Positions 26,558 to 34,108 of a stretch of DNA of 64,000 nucleotides are shown here, in pieces. Numbering within the stretch: the stretch's first letter is position 1; each line of letters begins with the position of its first letter. The translations under genes were made by a program, and so were the position numbers. The notes below the pieces were generated by a model. It worked only from the letters and a program-made list of their open reading frames with translations, was not told the origin of the DNA and did no database searches. The DNA comes from Microbacterium sp. cf046 (lineage in GTDB: Bacteria > Actinomycetota > Actinomycetes > Actinomycetales > Microbacteriaceae). Location of the stretch: contig NZ_FOZJ01000003.1 in assembly GCF_900114345.1 (NCBI RefSeq), positions 868,001 through 932,000 of the forward strand, in the 5' to 3' direction.

Positions 26558-26827
26558 ATGACTCTGCCCCAAGAGCAGTTCGACGAACTCCTGCACCGGA
26601 CTGCGCTCGCCTCACTGTTCTACTACCCCGAGATCGCCGTTGAGGACAGCGACTACAGCCTTGAGAAGGACCTCAACTACTGCCTCGAGCCGGTGATCGC
26701 GATGGACTCCATCGACCTCGAGGAACTGCGTGCCGCCGTCGGCCGCGTGATAACAAACCCCTCGGCGCATCGCGCAGAGCTCATCGAACTGGTCATCGGG
26801 CTGGCACCCGAGCCGATCGGAGAGTAG
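26558..26827 (+). CDS. Small acidic hypothetical protein
   Basis: An 89-residue acidic, mostly helical protein (MTLPQEQFDELLHRTALASL...). There is no recognised domain, no TM segment and no Cys pair. GGAGG lies 8 bp before ATG 26558, a strong site that supports a real gene. It ends 9 bp before the next gene and is probably cotranscribed with it. Small acidic proteins in this position can be antirestriction or DNA-mimic proteins, but nothing here proves that. Confidence 0.6.
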   Translation: MTLPQEQFDELLHRTALASLFYYPEIAVEDSDYSLEKDLNYCLEPVIAMDSIDLEELRAAVGRVITNPSAHRAELIELVIGLAPEPIGE

Positions 26828-26836
26828 GCGAGCGGG

Positions 26837-28123
26837 GTGGCCGACGCACCAAACGACGGTGAGCGTCGCGCCGACCAGAAAGAGCGGTCTGGCGACGGGC
26901 AACTGGATGACCGAGAGCGGATCCGCGAGAGGCGGCGACTATACCGTCAAGACCACTCGGATCAACATCCGGCTTCGACGCGCCGCTGGAAGGAGGCGCA
27001 TCCTGAGCGCGTTCGTGAGCTGAACCGACGATGGAAGGCTGAGAACCTCGAGCGCTCCCGAGAGCTCAATCGTGAGTCCATGCGTCGGACCACCGCACGC
27101 AAGCGGCAGCTCGCCGACAAGCGGCGCAGGGTAAACGACGCCTCGAGGCGTTGGAAGGCAGCACACCCCGACCATGTCCGCGACTACCACCGTCGGTGGG
27201 CTGCGGCGAATTCCGACAAGGTCGACGAGTACTACCGGCGCTATCGCATTGCCCATCGTGAAGAGCTCAACGCCCGCGCGACTGCGTGGCGCGACTCGGC
27301 GCCCGAGAAGATGAAGCACGCTCGGAAAGCATGGGCCGATCGCAACAAGGAGCGCACCGCCGAGATCCAGCGCAAACGCAGGAGTGATCCCGACAAGTAC
27401 CGAGCGGATCTGGACAAGAATGCCGCGGCGGCCCGACTCCGTAAGCGCCTCGTCCGAGCTGGTCTGCCGCCAAAGCGGGTTCATCCCTCAACGGCGGGCG
27501 AGCGGCGAGCAAACGACCAGACAGCCTCGGACTACTTCACGGATCCGGCTCTCCCGGAGCGACTACGTCAGTTCACGGCTTTCACCGCGACTTTGACGGA
27601 CGAGGTGATCGCCCATGGCGACCGGATGCTGGAATTCGCTGAGGCCTTTGTCGCAATGCGGGTGCGCATAGGGCTGCCAGCCGTCGACGCGGAGCAGGTC
27701 ATGTACGCCCGCGCTGCGCAGGTCGTCGCGGAACGGGTGCGGCGCGTCGATTTTCTGACAAGCCGCGAAATTGCGGCAGCGATACGCAGTGCGAAATCGG
27801 CCGCTGCGATCGTCGCTCGGGAGCGCCGACTGGATGAAATCAAGGCTGCGGTAAAGGCTCATATTCAGCGTCACAGCGCTCGACTTCGAGCTGACGCTGA
27901 CCTTGAGAACGCCGTTCGCGCTCGACGCGGTGCGCCAAAGCTGCTCACCGACTTGCTGGTTGTTCGATGCGCGCTTGATGAGATGCTCGAGACGTCGTCA
28001 AGCAAGCGCGGCCCAGATGGGGTCTCGCAGAGAGTGGCGAATCAGGTTGAGCGTGCGCTCCTTCCAAGTCTCGCCAGGTTGTCGCCCGGGCAGCCATCGG
28101 GACGCGAATCCTTCGGACGATAG
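26837..28123 (+). CDS. Basic protein with tandem 15-residue Trp/Arg repeats
   Basis: A 428-residue protein starting with GTG. From about residue 48 to 185 it carries at least seven imperfect 15-residue units of the type RRWKxAHPERVRELN. Clear copies are RRWKEAHPERVRELN, RRWKAENLERSRELN, RRWKAAHPDHVRDYH, RRWAAANSDKVDEYY and KAWADRNKERTAEIQ. The C-terminal half (~240-428) is helical and not repeated. Similar Arg/Trp repeat blocks accompany HNH proteins in phages, but no HNH motif is seen. Probably nucleic-acid binding; function unknown. It is the last intact gene of the element backbone. Confidence 0.65.
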   Translation: MADAPNDGERRADQKERSGDGQLDDRERIRERRRLYRQDHSDQHPASTRRWKEAHPERVRELNRRWKAENLERSRELNRESMRRTTARKRQLADKRRRVNDASRRWKAAHPDHVRDYHRRWAAANSDKVDEYYRRYRIAHREELNARATAWRDSAPEKMKHARKAWADRNKERTAEIQRKRRSDPDKYRADLDKNAAAARLRKRLVRAGLPPKRVHPSTAGERRANDQTASDYFTDPALPERLRQFTAFTATLTDEVIAHGDRMLEFAEAFVAMRVRIGLPAVDAEQVMYARAAQVVAERVRRVDFLTSREIAAAIRSAKSAAAIVARERRLDEIKAAVKAHIQRHSARLRADADLENAVRARRGAPKLLTDLLVVRCALDEMLETSSSKRGPDGVSQRVANQVERALLPSLARLSPGQPSGRESFGR

Positions 28124-28289
28124 GGAATCCTTCGCGGGCACTGCTTACGGAACTGGCGACTATTGGTTCTTGGGATGTGACCACATGCACGAGCGGTTAA
28201 TCCTGTGATCACCCATCGAAGATGCCGGCGTGATTTATTGACGCTAGGGAGGCCGCCGACCAATCCGCGCGCTTCGTGGGTTTCCGCGT

Positions 28290-28735
28290 CTACAGGGTCG
28301 ATGGCTCCGAGGCTAGGAGTGCGGCGTACCCGGTCAATGCTCGCGGGAATCCACACGTCTGCGCATATGCCGTGGCGCGCTCGACGGACCGCGCGCCCAT
28401 CGCCACGCAAGTCCGTGTCAGCGTGCCCACTGACCGATCAAATTCGTACCATTGGCGCGACGCGCGCGGCGTCGAGGATACTGACGCGGACCATTCGGAT
28501 CTGCCTTCGGCGACCGGATACTCTGCGAGCGCGATCCGAGTACTATCCGGCGCCCAGCTTGGGACGTTGATGGTGCCTTGACCGTCGAACAGGTGACGCA
28601 GGTCGCGCACGTTCGACCCGTCCGAGTCGCAGATTCGCACGATGACGTCGCGGTCAGCGGGGTGCCCTTCGGTGCCAGGAGGAAAGCTACGTACGCGAGC
28701 CGGGTGCCGTCCGGAGACGGATGTGGGAATCAGTT
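28290..28735 (-). pseudogene. Remnant of a TolB/WD40-like beta-propeller protein
   Basis: On the minus strand, upstream DNA (28735-28650) encodes SPDGTRLAYVAFLLAPKG in one frame. The next stretch encodes DVIVRICDSDGSNVRDL in another, followed by PSWAPDSTRIALAEYPVAEG. These are consecutive TolB-type blades (SPDGTRLAY, ADGSN-R-L, PSWSPDGTRIA). The two frames must be joined by a frameshift near 28655-28665. No start is present, and it runs into the truncated SDR. Downstream (about 28124-28290) nothing is recognised. Confidence 0.6.
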
Positions 28736-28864
28736 GACGCGTTCGCCGAAGGTGAGCTGCTGTGTAGAGAACGCAACCTCTTCCACCATGCGGTTCGCGG
28801 TCCCGAAGCCTATGCCCGAGCTGACCCCGATGATGAGGGCGATCTTCCCGTCAAGGTCAGCCAT
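28730..28864 (-). pseudogene. Truncated short-chain dehydrogenase (N-terminal fragment)
   Basis: ATG 28864, preceded by GGAA, begins MADLDGKIALIIGVSSGIGF, the N-terminal beta-alpha-beta of an SDR with the nucleotide motif GVSSGIG. The frame then leaves the family after about 30 residues and stops at 28730, inside sequence belonging to the TolB-like remnant. It is the last member of the NmrA/NTF2 operon upstream. The break therefore marks a recombination junction between element backbone and cargo. Confidence 0.75.
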
Positions 28865-28910
28865 GAAAAGTTCCTTTCGTCGTCGTAGTAGAGCTCCGTA
28901 TCGTGCGCGG

Positions 28911-29291
28911 TCACCAGGTGCTGGCGACGGCACGCGCGGCGACCCACCCGGTGGGTGTGTGCACGTAGGCGAGGTCCAGTTGGAGCGGCCAGGTTCCGGT
29001 GGCGCCCCAGATGGTCGCGTGAGTGTGAGACCGGGCGGCGAGGGTGACGTCGTCTCCGCGAACGTCGGTTTTGATGTCGACGTTCCGGATCGAGTGGTAG
29101 GTCATCTGCCCGCTGGCGATGTCGTCGAGCCATTCGGCCTTGGGCTGCAGGTACCCGGTCATGTGGGTGAGGGTGAAGTCTTCGCCCAGCAGGCCGCGGA
29201 GTTCGTCGATGTCGGCGCCGACCATGGCGTCGCACTGTTCCCGGTAGTTGCGGGTGATCTCGTCGACGATCTCCGCGTCCTGGCTGTTCAT
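28911..29291 (-). CDS. NTF2-like (SnoaL/DUF4440-type) protein
   Basis: A 126-residue protein with the NTF2-like cone fold. An N-terminal helix (AEIVDEITRNYREQCDAMVG) leads to LLGEDFTLTHMTGY, AEWLDDIASGQMTYHSI, and beta strands including HATIWGATGTWPLQLDL. Such proteins act as small-molecule isomerases, hydratases or non-catalytic binding modules. Its ATG overlaps the stop of the NmrA-like gene (ATGA). A decayed homologue of the same gene pair lies at 61.3-61.8 kb. Confidence 0.8.
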   Translation of the reverse strand: MNSQDAEIVDEITRNYREQCDAMVGADIDELRGLLGEDFTLTHMTGYLQPKAEWLDDIASGQMTYHSIRNVDIKTDVRGDDVTLAARSHTHATIWGATGTWPLQLDLAYVHTPTGWVAARAVASTW

Positions 29292-30070
29292 GCGGTGGCG
29301 ATGCCGGTGAGGTGCTCCAGCTCCGCGCGGACCACGGCGGGTTCGTCAGCGACCGGCTGGTTGTCCTTGTCTCCGGGGCCGTCCAGTTCGACGTCAGGGT
29401 TGAGCGCGGCGAACAGCGGTTCCAGGTCGGTCTGCGCGGGCCCGTGCTCGGCCACGAGCTCGAGCGTCTTGCCGGCCGCGGCCGGTGAGGTGAGTGCGGC
29501 CACGAGGACGTCGGCGATTTGGGAGCGGGCGATGACGCCGTCCGACGCGTCCCCGGCGCGGCGGGTGTCTCCTTGCAGGAAGTGGAGCTGGTGCTGGTCG
29601 GCGTCGTTGTAGTCGAACCATCCGGGGCGCACGATCGTGTACGGGTGCCCGCTGGCTCGGACGAGTCGTTCGCCGCGACGCTTCCAGTCGTGCGCTTTCG
29701 AGGACCGGTTGTAGGAGCCGTCGCGGACGGTGACACCGATGGCGGTCATCAGCGCGACCCGCACCGGGTGGCTTCCGATCGCGGTGAGGACGTTGCGGAC
29801 GCCGCCGTAGTCGACGTCACGGTAGCCGGCCTCACCGCCGTGGGTGCCGTGGGTGAAGATGACCGCGTCGATCCCGTCGACAGCGGGGCCGAGGGTGGAC
29901 GGATCGGTCAAGTCTCCCGTGACGGCGTCCGCCCCGGGGGTGGAGGCGTCTCCGGGGATGCGGCTGAGGATGCGCACGCGGTGCCCGGCGCGGGTGGCGG
30001 CGGTAGTGACGTGCCGGCCGATGCTGCCGGTTCCGCCGACGAGGAGGATGGTGAGAGGGGTGGTGCTCAT
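29288..30070 (-). CDS. NmrA-like NAD(P)H-binding reductase
   Basis: A 260-residue atypical SDR. The N-terminal Rossmann motif is LLVGGTGSIGRHV. It continues with DAVTGDLTDPSTLGPAVDGIDAV, a GVRNVL region and YTIVRPGWF. There is no classical YxxxK, as in NmrA/NAD(P)-binding sensor or quinone-reductase-like members. ATG 30070 has GAAAGG upstream. The substrate is unknown. It forms a coupled pair with the NTF2-like gene downstream. Confidence 0.82.
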   Translation of the reverse strand: MSTTPLTILLVGGTGSIGRHVTTAATRAGHRVRILSRIPGDASTPGADAVTGDLTDPSTLGPAVDGIDAVIFTHGTHGGEAGYRDVDYGGVRNVLTAIGSHPVRVALMTAIGVTVRDGSYNRSSKAHDWKRRGERLVRASGHPYTIVRPGWFDYNDADQHQLHFLQGDTRRAGDASDGVIARSQIADVLVAALTSPAAAGKTLELVAEHGPAQTDLEPLFAALNPDVELDGPGDKDNQPVADEPAVVRAELEHLTGIATA

Positions 30071-30090
30071 GGGGTGCCTTTCGGGGCGGT

Positions 30091-30507
30091 TCAGGACTGG
30101 GCGGCGTTCTTGATTTTCGCGAGGGCGTCCATGAAGCCCTCCGAGCAACCGGATGCGCCCGCGAGTCGGTCGATCTGGAGTGTGTCGATGTCGCGTCCGA
30201 TGATCTCCCCGGGCAGCGCGGCAGCGAACCGCTGTTGATACTCGAGAGAGACGGGGTCATCGGCGGGGGTGGTGATCTGCACCTCGGTGACGGTGTCGTC
30301 GCGGAGGGTGAGGGTCACGTCATGGTGTGAGGGAAGCGACCCGTACCATCCGGTCGCGTCGTAGCTGCCGTCCTGGTAGTCGCTCACCGCGTCCGCTTCT
30401 CCCGTCATCGAGGGGGTGGGTGTTTCGGGGGCGGCGCACGAGGCGAGGGCCGCGCCAAGAAGCGCCACCCCCACTGCTGCGCTGCTCCGACCCGTTATGG
30501 AAGACAT
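30091..30507 (-). CDS. FMN-binding-domain lipoprotein
   Basis: A 138-residue exported protein. The signal peptide ends in a lipobox (GAALASC; Cys at about 24). The mature part matches the FMN_bind domain: DGSYDATGWYGS, VTLTLRDDTVTEVQITT, and a DRLAGASGCSEGF segment. The last corresponds to the family's SGAT flavin-attachment motif but lacks the usual Thr context. It may carry flavin at the outer membrane face for electron transfer. It follows the aldo-keto reductase gene by 12 bp. Confidence 0.75.
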   Translation of the reverse strand: MSSITGRSSAAVGVALLGAALASCAAPETPTPSMTGEADAVSDYQDGSYDATGWYGSLPSHHDVTLTLRDDTVTEVQITTPADDPVSLEYQQRFAAALPGEIIGRDIDTLQIDRLAGASGCSEGFMDALAKIKNAAQS

Positions 30508-30519
30508 GTGGACTGCCGA

Positions 30520-31536
30520 TCAGCGCCGGCGGGCGGCGGGCTGCAGCTCGTGGGTGCCGTAGCTGTTGTCGTCGGGGTTGATGGTCACGCCCGGGGCGAC
30601 GAGCGCGTCGATCTGGTCGAGGATCTCCGTCGAGAGAGCGAGCTCGGTGGCAGGAAGGTATGACTCGAGCTGCTCCATCGTGCGCGGGCCGACGATCGCC
30701 GCGGTGACGCCAGGGTGGTTGATCGCGAACGCGATCGCCATCTCGATCAGCGTCATGTCGTTCTTCTCGGCCAGTTGGGCCAGGTTCTCGACGACATCGA
30801 GCTTGCGCTGGTTGGCGGGGCTGCTCATGTCGAAGCGTGCGCTTGGGCGGGCCGAGGAGGCCGGCTTGCCCGCGGCGTCTTTCCGCCATTTCCCGGACAG
30901 CCACCCGGCGGCGAGGGGACTGTAGGTGAGGGTGCCCATCCCGTTCCGCTGAGTGGTGGGGAGGATGTCTTCCTCGATGCCGCGGACGAGGATCGAGTAC
31001 GGCGGTTGCTCGGTGACGAATCGTTCCAGGTTCCGATCGCGTGACGCCCACTGCGCCTCGACGATCTGCGACCCGGAGAACGACGACGATCCGATGTAGC
31101 GGACCTTCCCCTGGTGGACGAGGTCGCTGAGCGCGCCGAGGGTCTCTTCGATGTCGACCGCGGGGTCGGGGCGGTGCACCTGATAGAGGTCGATCCAGTC
31201 GGTGCCGAGGCGTCGCAGCGAGTTCTCCACCTCCTGGATGATCCAGCGACGTGACCCGCCACGGTGGTTCGGGTTCTCGCCCATGGGCATGAAGAACTTC
31301 GTGGCCAGGAACACGTCGTCGCGGCGGCCGGCGATCGCTTTCCCGGTGATTTCTTCGGAGACGCCTCCGGAGTAGACGTCGGCAGTGTCGATGAAGTTGA
31401 TGCCGGCGTCCAGAGCGCGGTGGATGATGTGGATGCTGTCCGCCTCGTCCTGGTTGCCCCAGGGGCCGAACATCATGGTGCCCAGGCACAGGGGGCTGAC
31501 CTGGACGCCGGTGCGTCCGAGCGGGCGGTAATCCAT
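30520..31536 (-). CDS. Aldo/keto reductase (YajO/Tas-like)
   Basis: A 338-residue TIM-barrel NADPH-dependent reductase. The start MDYRPLGRTGVQVSPLCLGT is typical. The catalytic tetrad is visible as Asp and Tyr in FIDTADVYSGG, Lys in LATKFF and His in YQVHRPDP. NADP contacts appear in SPLAAGWLSGK and IVGPRTMEQL. Substrates would be aldehydes or ketones. It is part of the minus-strand redox operon, with a second aldo/keto reductase of another subfamily immediately upstream. Confidence 0.9.
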   Translation of the reverse strand: MDYRPLGRTGVQVSPLCLGTMMFGPWGNQDEADSIHIIHRALDAGINFIDTADVYSGGVSEEITGKAIAGRRDDVFLATKFFMPMGENPNHRGGSRRWIIQEVENSLRRLGTDWIDLYQVHRPDPAVDIEETLGALSDLVHQGKVRYIGSSSFSGSQIVEAQWASRDRNLERFVTEQPPYSILVRGIEEDILPTTQRNGMGTLTYSPLAAGWLSGKWRKDAAGKPASSARPSARFDMSSPANQRKLDVVENLAQLAEKNDMTLIEMAIAFAINHPGVTAAIVGPRTMEQLESYLPATELALSTEILDQIDALVAPGVTINPDDNSYGTHELQPAARRR

Positions 31537-31564
31537 CAGAAGATCTCGTTCCAGGTTTCGGGGG

Positions 31565-32452
31565 TCACGCTTCGGCGATCTCGCGGGCGAACAACGCGTC
31601 GCTGGGCTTGTCCGGATCCGGCCCGCCGCGGACGCCGGTGTCGAGCGCGTCGATGCGGGCGATATGCTCCTCGCTCAGCTCGAAGTCGAAGACGTCGAAG
31701 TTCTCGGCGATCCGGGTCGGGTTGGTGGACTTGGGGATGACCGACCGGCCCTGCTGGATACCCCAGCGCAGCATGACCTGTGCGGGGCTTTTCCCGTGCG
31801 CCGCGGCGATCTCGGCGATCGTGGCGTCCTGCATGACGCTGCGACGTTCGTCACCCCACGGGCCGGGGTAGAACGTGATCCCGCCGATCGGTGACCACGC
31901 CTGGGTGAGGATGCCGTGCGCGGCGTTCGCGGTCTGCACGTCGGGCTGCGCGAAGTAGGGGTGCAGCTCCACCTGGTTTACCGCGGGCACGACGTTGGTT
32001 TTGGCGAGGAGTCGGTCGAGATGGTGGGGCATGAAGTTGCTGACGCCGATCGCGCGGACCTTTCCGTCAGCGAGGAGGGTCTCGAGCGCTTTGTATGCGG
32101 CGATGGTGTTTTCGAAGCGGGTGGGGATGGGCTGGTGCAGGATCAGCAGGTCGAGGGCGTCGATGCCGAGCTTGCCGGTCGCCTTCTCGAACGCGTGCAG
32201 CGTCTGGTTGTACCCGTAGTCAGTGACCCACACCTTCGTTTCGATGAAGACCTCGTCGCGGTTGACCCCGGACCGGCGAAGGCCTTCGCCGACCTCGCGT
32301 TCGTTGCCGTACGCGGCCGCGGTGTCGAGGTGCCGGTAGCCGACGCGGAGGGCGGTATCGACGGCTGCGGCAGTTTCCTCGGGCGGGCTTTGGAAGACGC
32401 CGAGTCCGACGGTGGGGAGAGTGACGCCGTTGTTGAGCGTGAGATCGATCAT
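31565..32452 (-). CDS. Aldo/keto reductase (2,5-diketogluconate-reductase-like, AKR5 type)
   Basis: A 295-residue AKR with LNNGVTLPTVGLGVFQSP, RHLDTAAAYGNEREVGEGLR (Asp and Tyr of the tetrad), ETKVWVTDYGY (Lys) and LLILHQPIP (His, with Gln following). IPKSTNPTRIAENFDVFDF is the NADPH-binding end. It reduces aldehydes and ketones. It lies 28 bp before the second AKR gene in the same operon. Confidence 0.9.
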   Translation of the reverse strand: MIDLTLNNGVTLPTVGLGVFQSPPEETAAAVDTALRVGYRHLDTAAAYGNEREVGEGLRRSGVNRDEVFIETKVWVTDYGYNQTLHAFEKATGKLGIDALDLLILHQPIPTRFENTIAAYKALETLLADGKVRAIGVSNFMPHHLDRLLAKTNVVPAVNQVELHPYFAQPDVQTANAAHGILTQAWSPIGGITFYPGPWGDERRSVMQDATIAEIAAAHGKSPAQVMLRWGIQQGRSVIPKSTNPTRIAENFDVFDFELSEEHIARIDALDTGVRGGPDPDKPSDALFAREIAEA

Positions 32453-32505
32453 GATTTCCTTCTTCGTGTGAGAGCGGGTTGGTCGTGTCGGTGTGGCGCC
32501 GGTGG

Positions 32506-34023
32506 TCAGGCGGGGGTGGTGTCGGCGAAGACGGTCTTGGCGACGGTGAAGGACATCGTGGTTCCCGCTGCGGGGGTGTTTGCGGCAGCGCGCTTGCGAC
32601 CGACTGCGGCGGAGGCGGGGGCGATGAGAGTGAGGACGATCACCAGGCTGGCCGCAAGAAAAATGCTCCCGGCGGTGAGTGCGGCGCCGGCCTCAGCGGT
32701 GATCGTTGCCGCGGCGTTGCCCGTGCTTCCCGAGACGGCGGCGCCGGCGACCGCAACGAGGATCCCGAGGCCCAGGGATGAGCCGACCTGGTGGAAGGTG
32801 TTGACCACGCCGGACGCGGCGCCGGCGTCGGTCGCGGTGGCCCCGCTGATCCCGAAGGTGGTCATCGGCGCGAACGCGAGACCCTGGCCGGCGCCGATCA
32901 GCAGCATCGGAAGCGCGACGGCGGTGAGGTAGGTGCTATCCGGCGCGATGCGGCTGAGCCAGAACATCCCGCCCAGGGTGAGCGCCACCCCGACGATCAG
33001 GGGGAGGGTGTTGCCGAACCGGGCGGTGAGGCGAGGGATGGCGATCGCGACGGCGAAGTTGACCAGTGTCATCGGCAGGAATGCGAGACCGGCTTGCAGG
33101 GGGGTGAAGCCGAGCGCTTCCTGCAGGTACTGGCTGGTGAAGAAGAAGAATCCGATCATCGCGCCGAGATACAGCAGCCGGGTGAGGTAGGCGCCGGTGC
33201 GGAGGCGACTAGCAAACAGACGCAACGGCATGATCGGCTGCGTCGCGCGGGACTCGGCGACGATGAACACCGTCACGATGCCGGCGGCGGAGATGAACCC
33301 GATGACGGTGGCGGGGCTTGTCCAGCCGTTCTCGGCCGCGTTCAGAATCGCGAACACCAAGGATCCGACACCGAGCGTGGAGGTGATGGCTCCGGTGATG
33401 TCGAACCGGCCGGGGAGGGCGGGGGTGCGGGGCAGGAAGCGGGGTGCGAGGATCAGCATCGCCAGGCCGATGGGGACGTTGATGAAGAACCCGGCGCGCC
33501 AGGAGATCCAGGACGCCATCGCTCCGCCGACGACCAGCCCGAGGCTGGCACCGATACCGGCGGTCGCGGAGTACCACGCGACCGCGCGGGACCGTTCCGC
33601 CCCCTGGAACGTCGCGGTGATCAGCGACAGTGCGGAGGGGGCGACGATCGCAGCGCCGATGCCCTGAATGGCGCGGGCGGTGATCAGCCACCACCCTGCC
33701 GGGGACAGAGCGATCAGCAGTGACGCGACGGAGAACACGATGAGGCCGAAGATAAACACGGGTTTGCGGCCGAGGATGTCACCGGCGCGGGCCCCGAGGA
33801 GTAGCAGGCCTCCGAAGACGAGAGTGTAGGCGTTCTGCACCCAGGCGAGTTCCGTGCCGGTCAGATGCAGGTCTGCTTGCAGGCTGGGTAGCGCGGTGAA
33901 GATCACGGAGTTGTCGAGCAGGATCATGAAGTAGCTGACGAGGATGATCGTCAAGATCGCGCCCTTATGGAGCGGGGTGCTGTGCCGCGGTGTGGTGCGG
34001 ATCGCACCGGAGGTCGAGGTCAT
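32506..34023 (-). CDS. MFS drug exporter, DHA2 (14-TM) family
   Basis: A 505-residue proton-coupled efflux transporter with about 14 TM helices. It begins HKGAILTIILVSYFMILLDN, and the DHA2 motif LDNSVIFTALPSLQ lies in TM1. The loop motif GARAGDILGRKPV lies between TM2 and TM3, and QGIGAAIVAPSALSLI in TM5. ATG 34023 is set by GGAAGG 6 bp upstream. In this operon it may export reactive or toxic compounds handled by the reductases. Confidence 0.9.
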   Translation of the reverse strand: MTSTSGAIRTTPRHSTPLHKGAILTIILVSYFMILLDNSVIFTALPSLQADLHLTGTELAWVQNAYTLVFGGLLLLGARAGDILGRKPVFIFGLIVFSVASLLIALSPAGWWLITARAIQGIGAAIVAPSALSLITATFQGAERSRAVAWYSATAGIGASLGLVVGGAMASWISWRAGFFINVPIGLAMLILAPRFLPRTPALPGRFDITGAITSTLGVGSLVFAILNAAENGWTSPATVIGFISAAGIVTVFIVAESRATQPIMPLRLFASRLRTGAYLTRLLYLGAMIGFFFFTSQYLQEALGFTPLQAGLAFLPMTLVNFAVAIAIPRLTARFGNTLPLIVGVALTLGGMFWLSRIAPDSTYLTAVALPMLLIGAGQGLAFAPMTTFGISGATATDAGAASGVVNTFHQVGSSLGLGILVAVAGAAVSGSTGNAAATITAEAGAALTAGSIFLAASLVIVLTLIAPASAAVGRKRAAANTPAAGTTMSFTVAKTVFADTTPA

Positions 34024-34108
34024 CGGTTTCCTTCCCACCTCCATATCAACACTGGGCCTGTTTCCGTGGGAGTGCGGGGTGTCCCAGGTACTGCCGGAAC
34101 CCCCCTCG

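Noticed and set aside
1..28123. Classification as a pSAM2-like AICE
   Set aside because: There is no FtsK/TraB-type translocase; instead VirD4, VirB4, VirB6 and a MobF relaxase are present, so it is a T4SS-type ICE.
28124..28900. Possible right attachment site of the ICE at the backbone/cargo junction
   Set aside because: No stretch resembling the tRNA-Thr 3' end (TTCGATTCTCTCAGGTGGC) was found there; the junction is only marked by broken genes.
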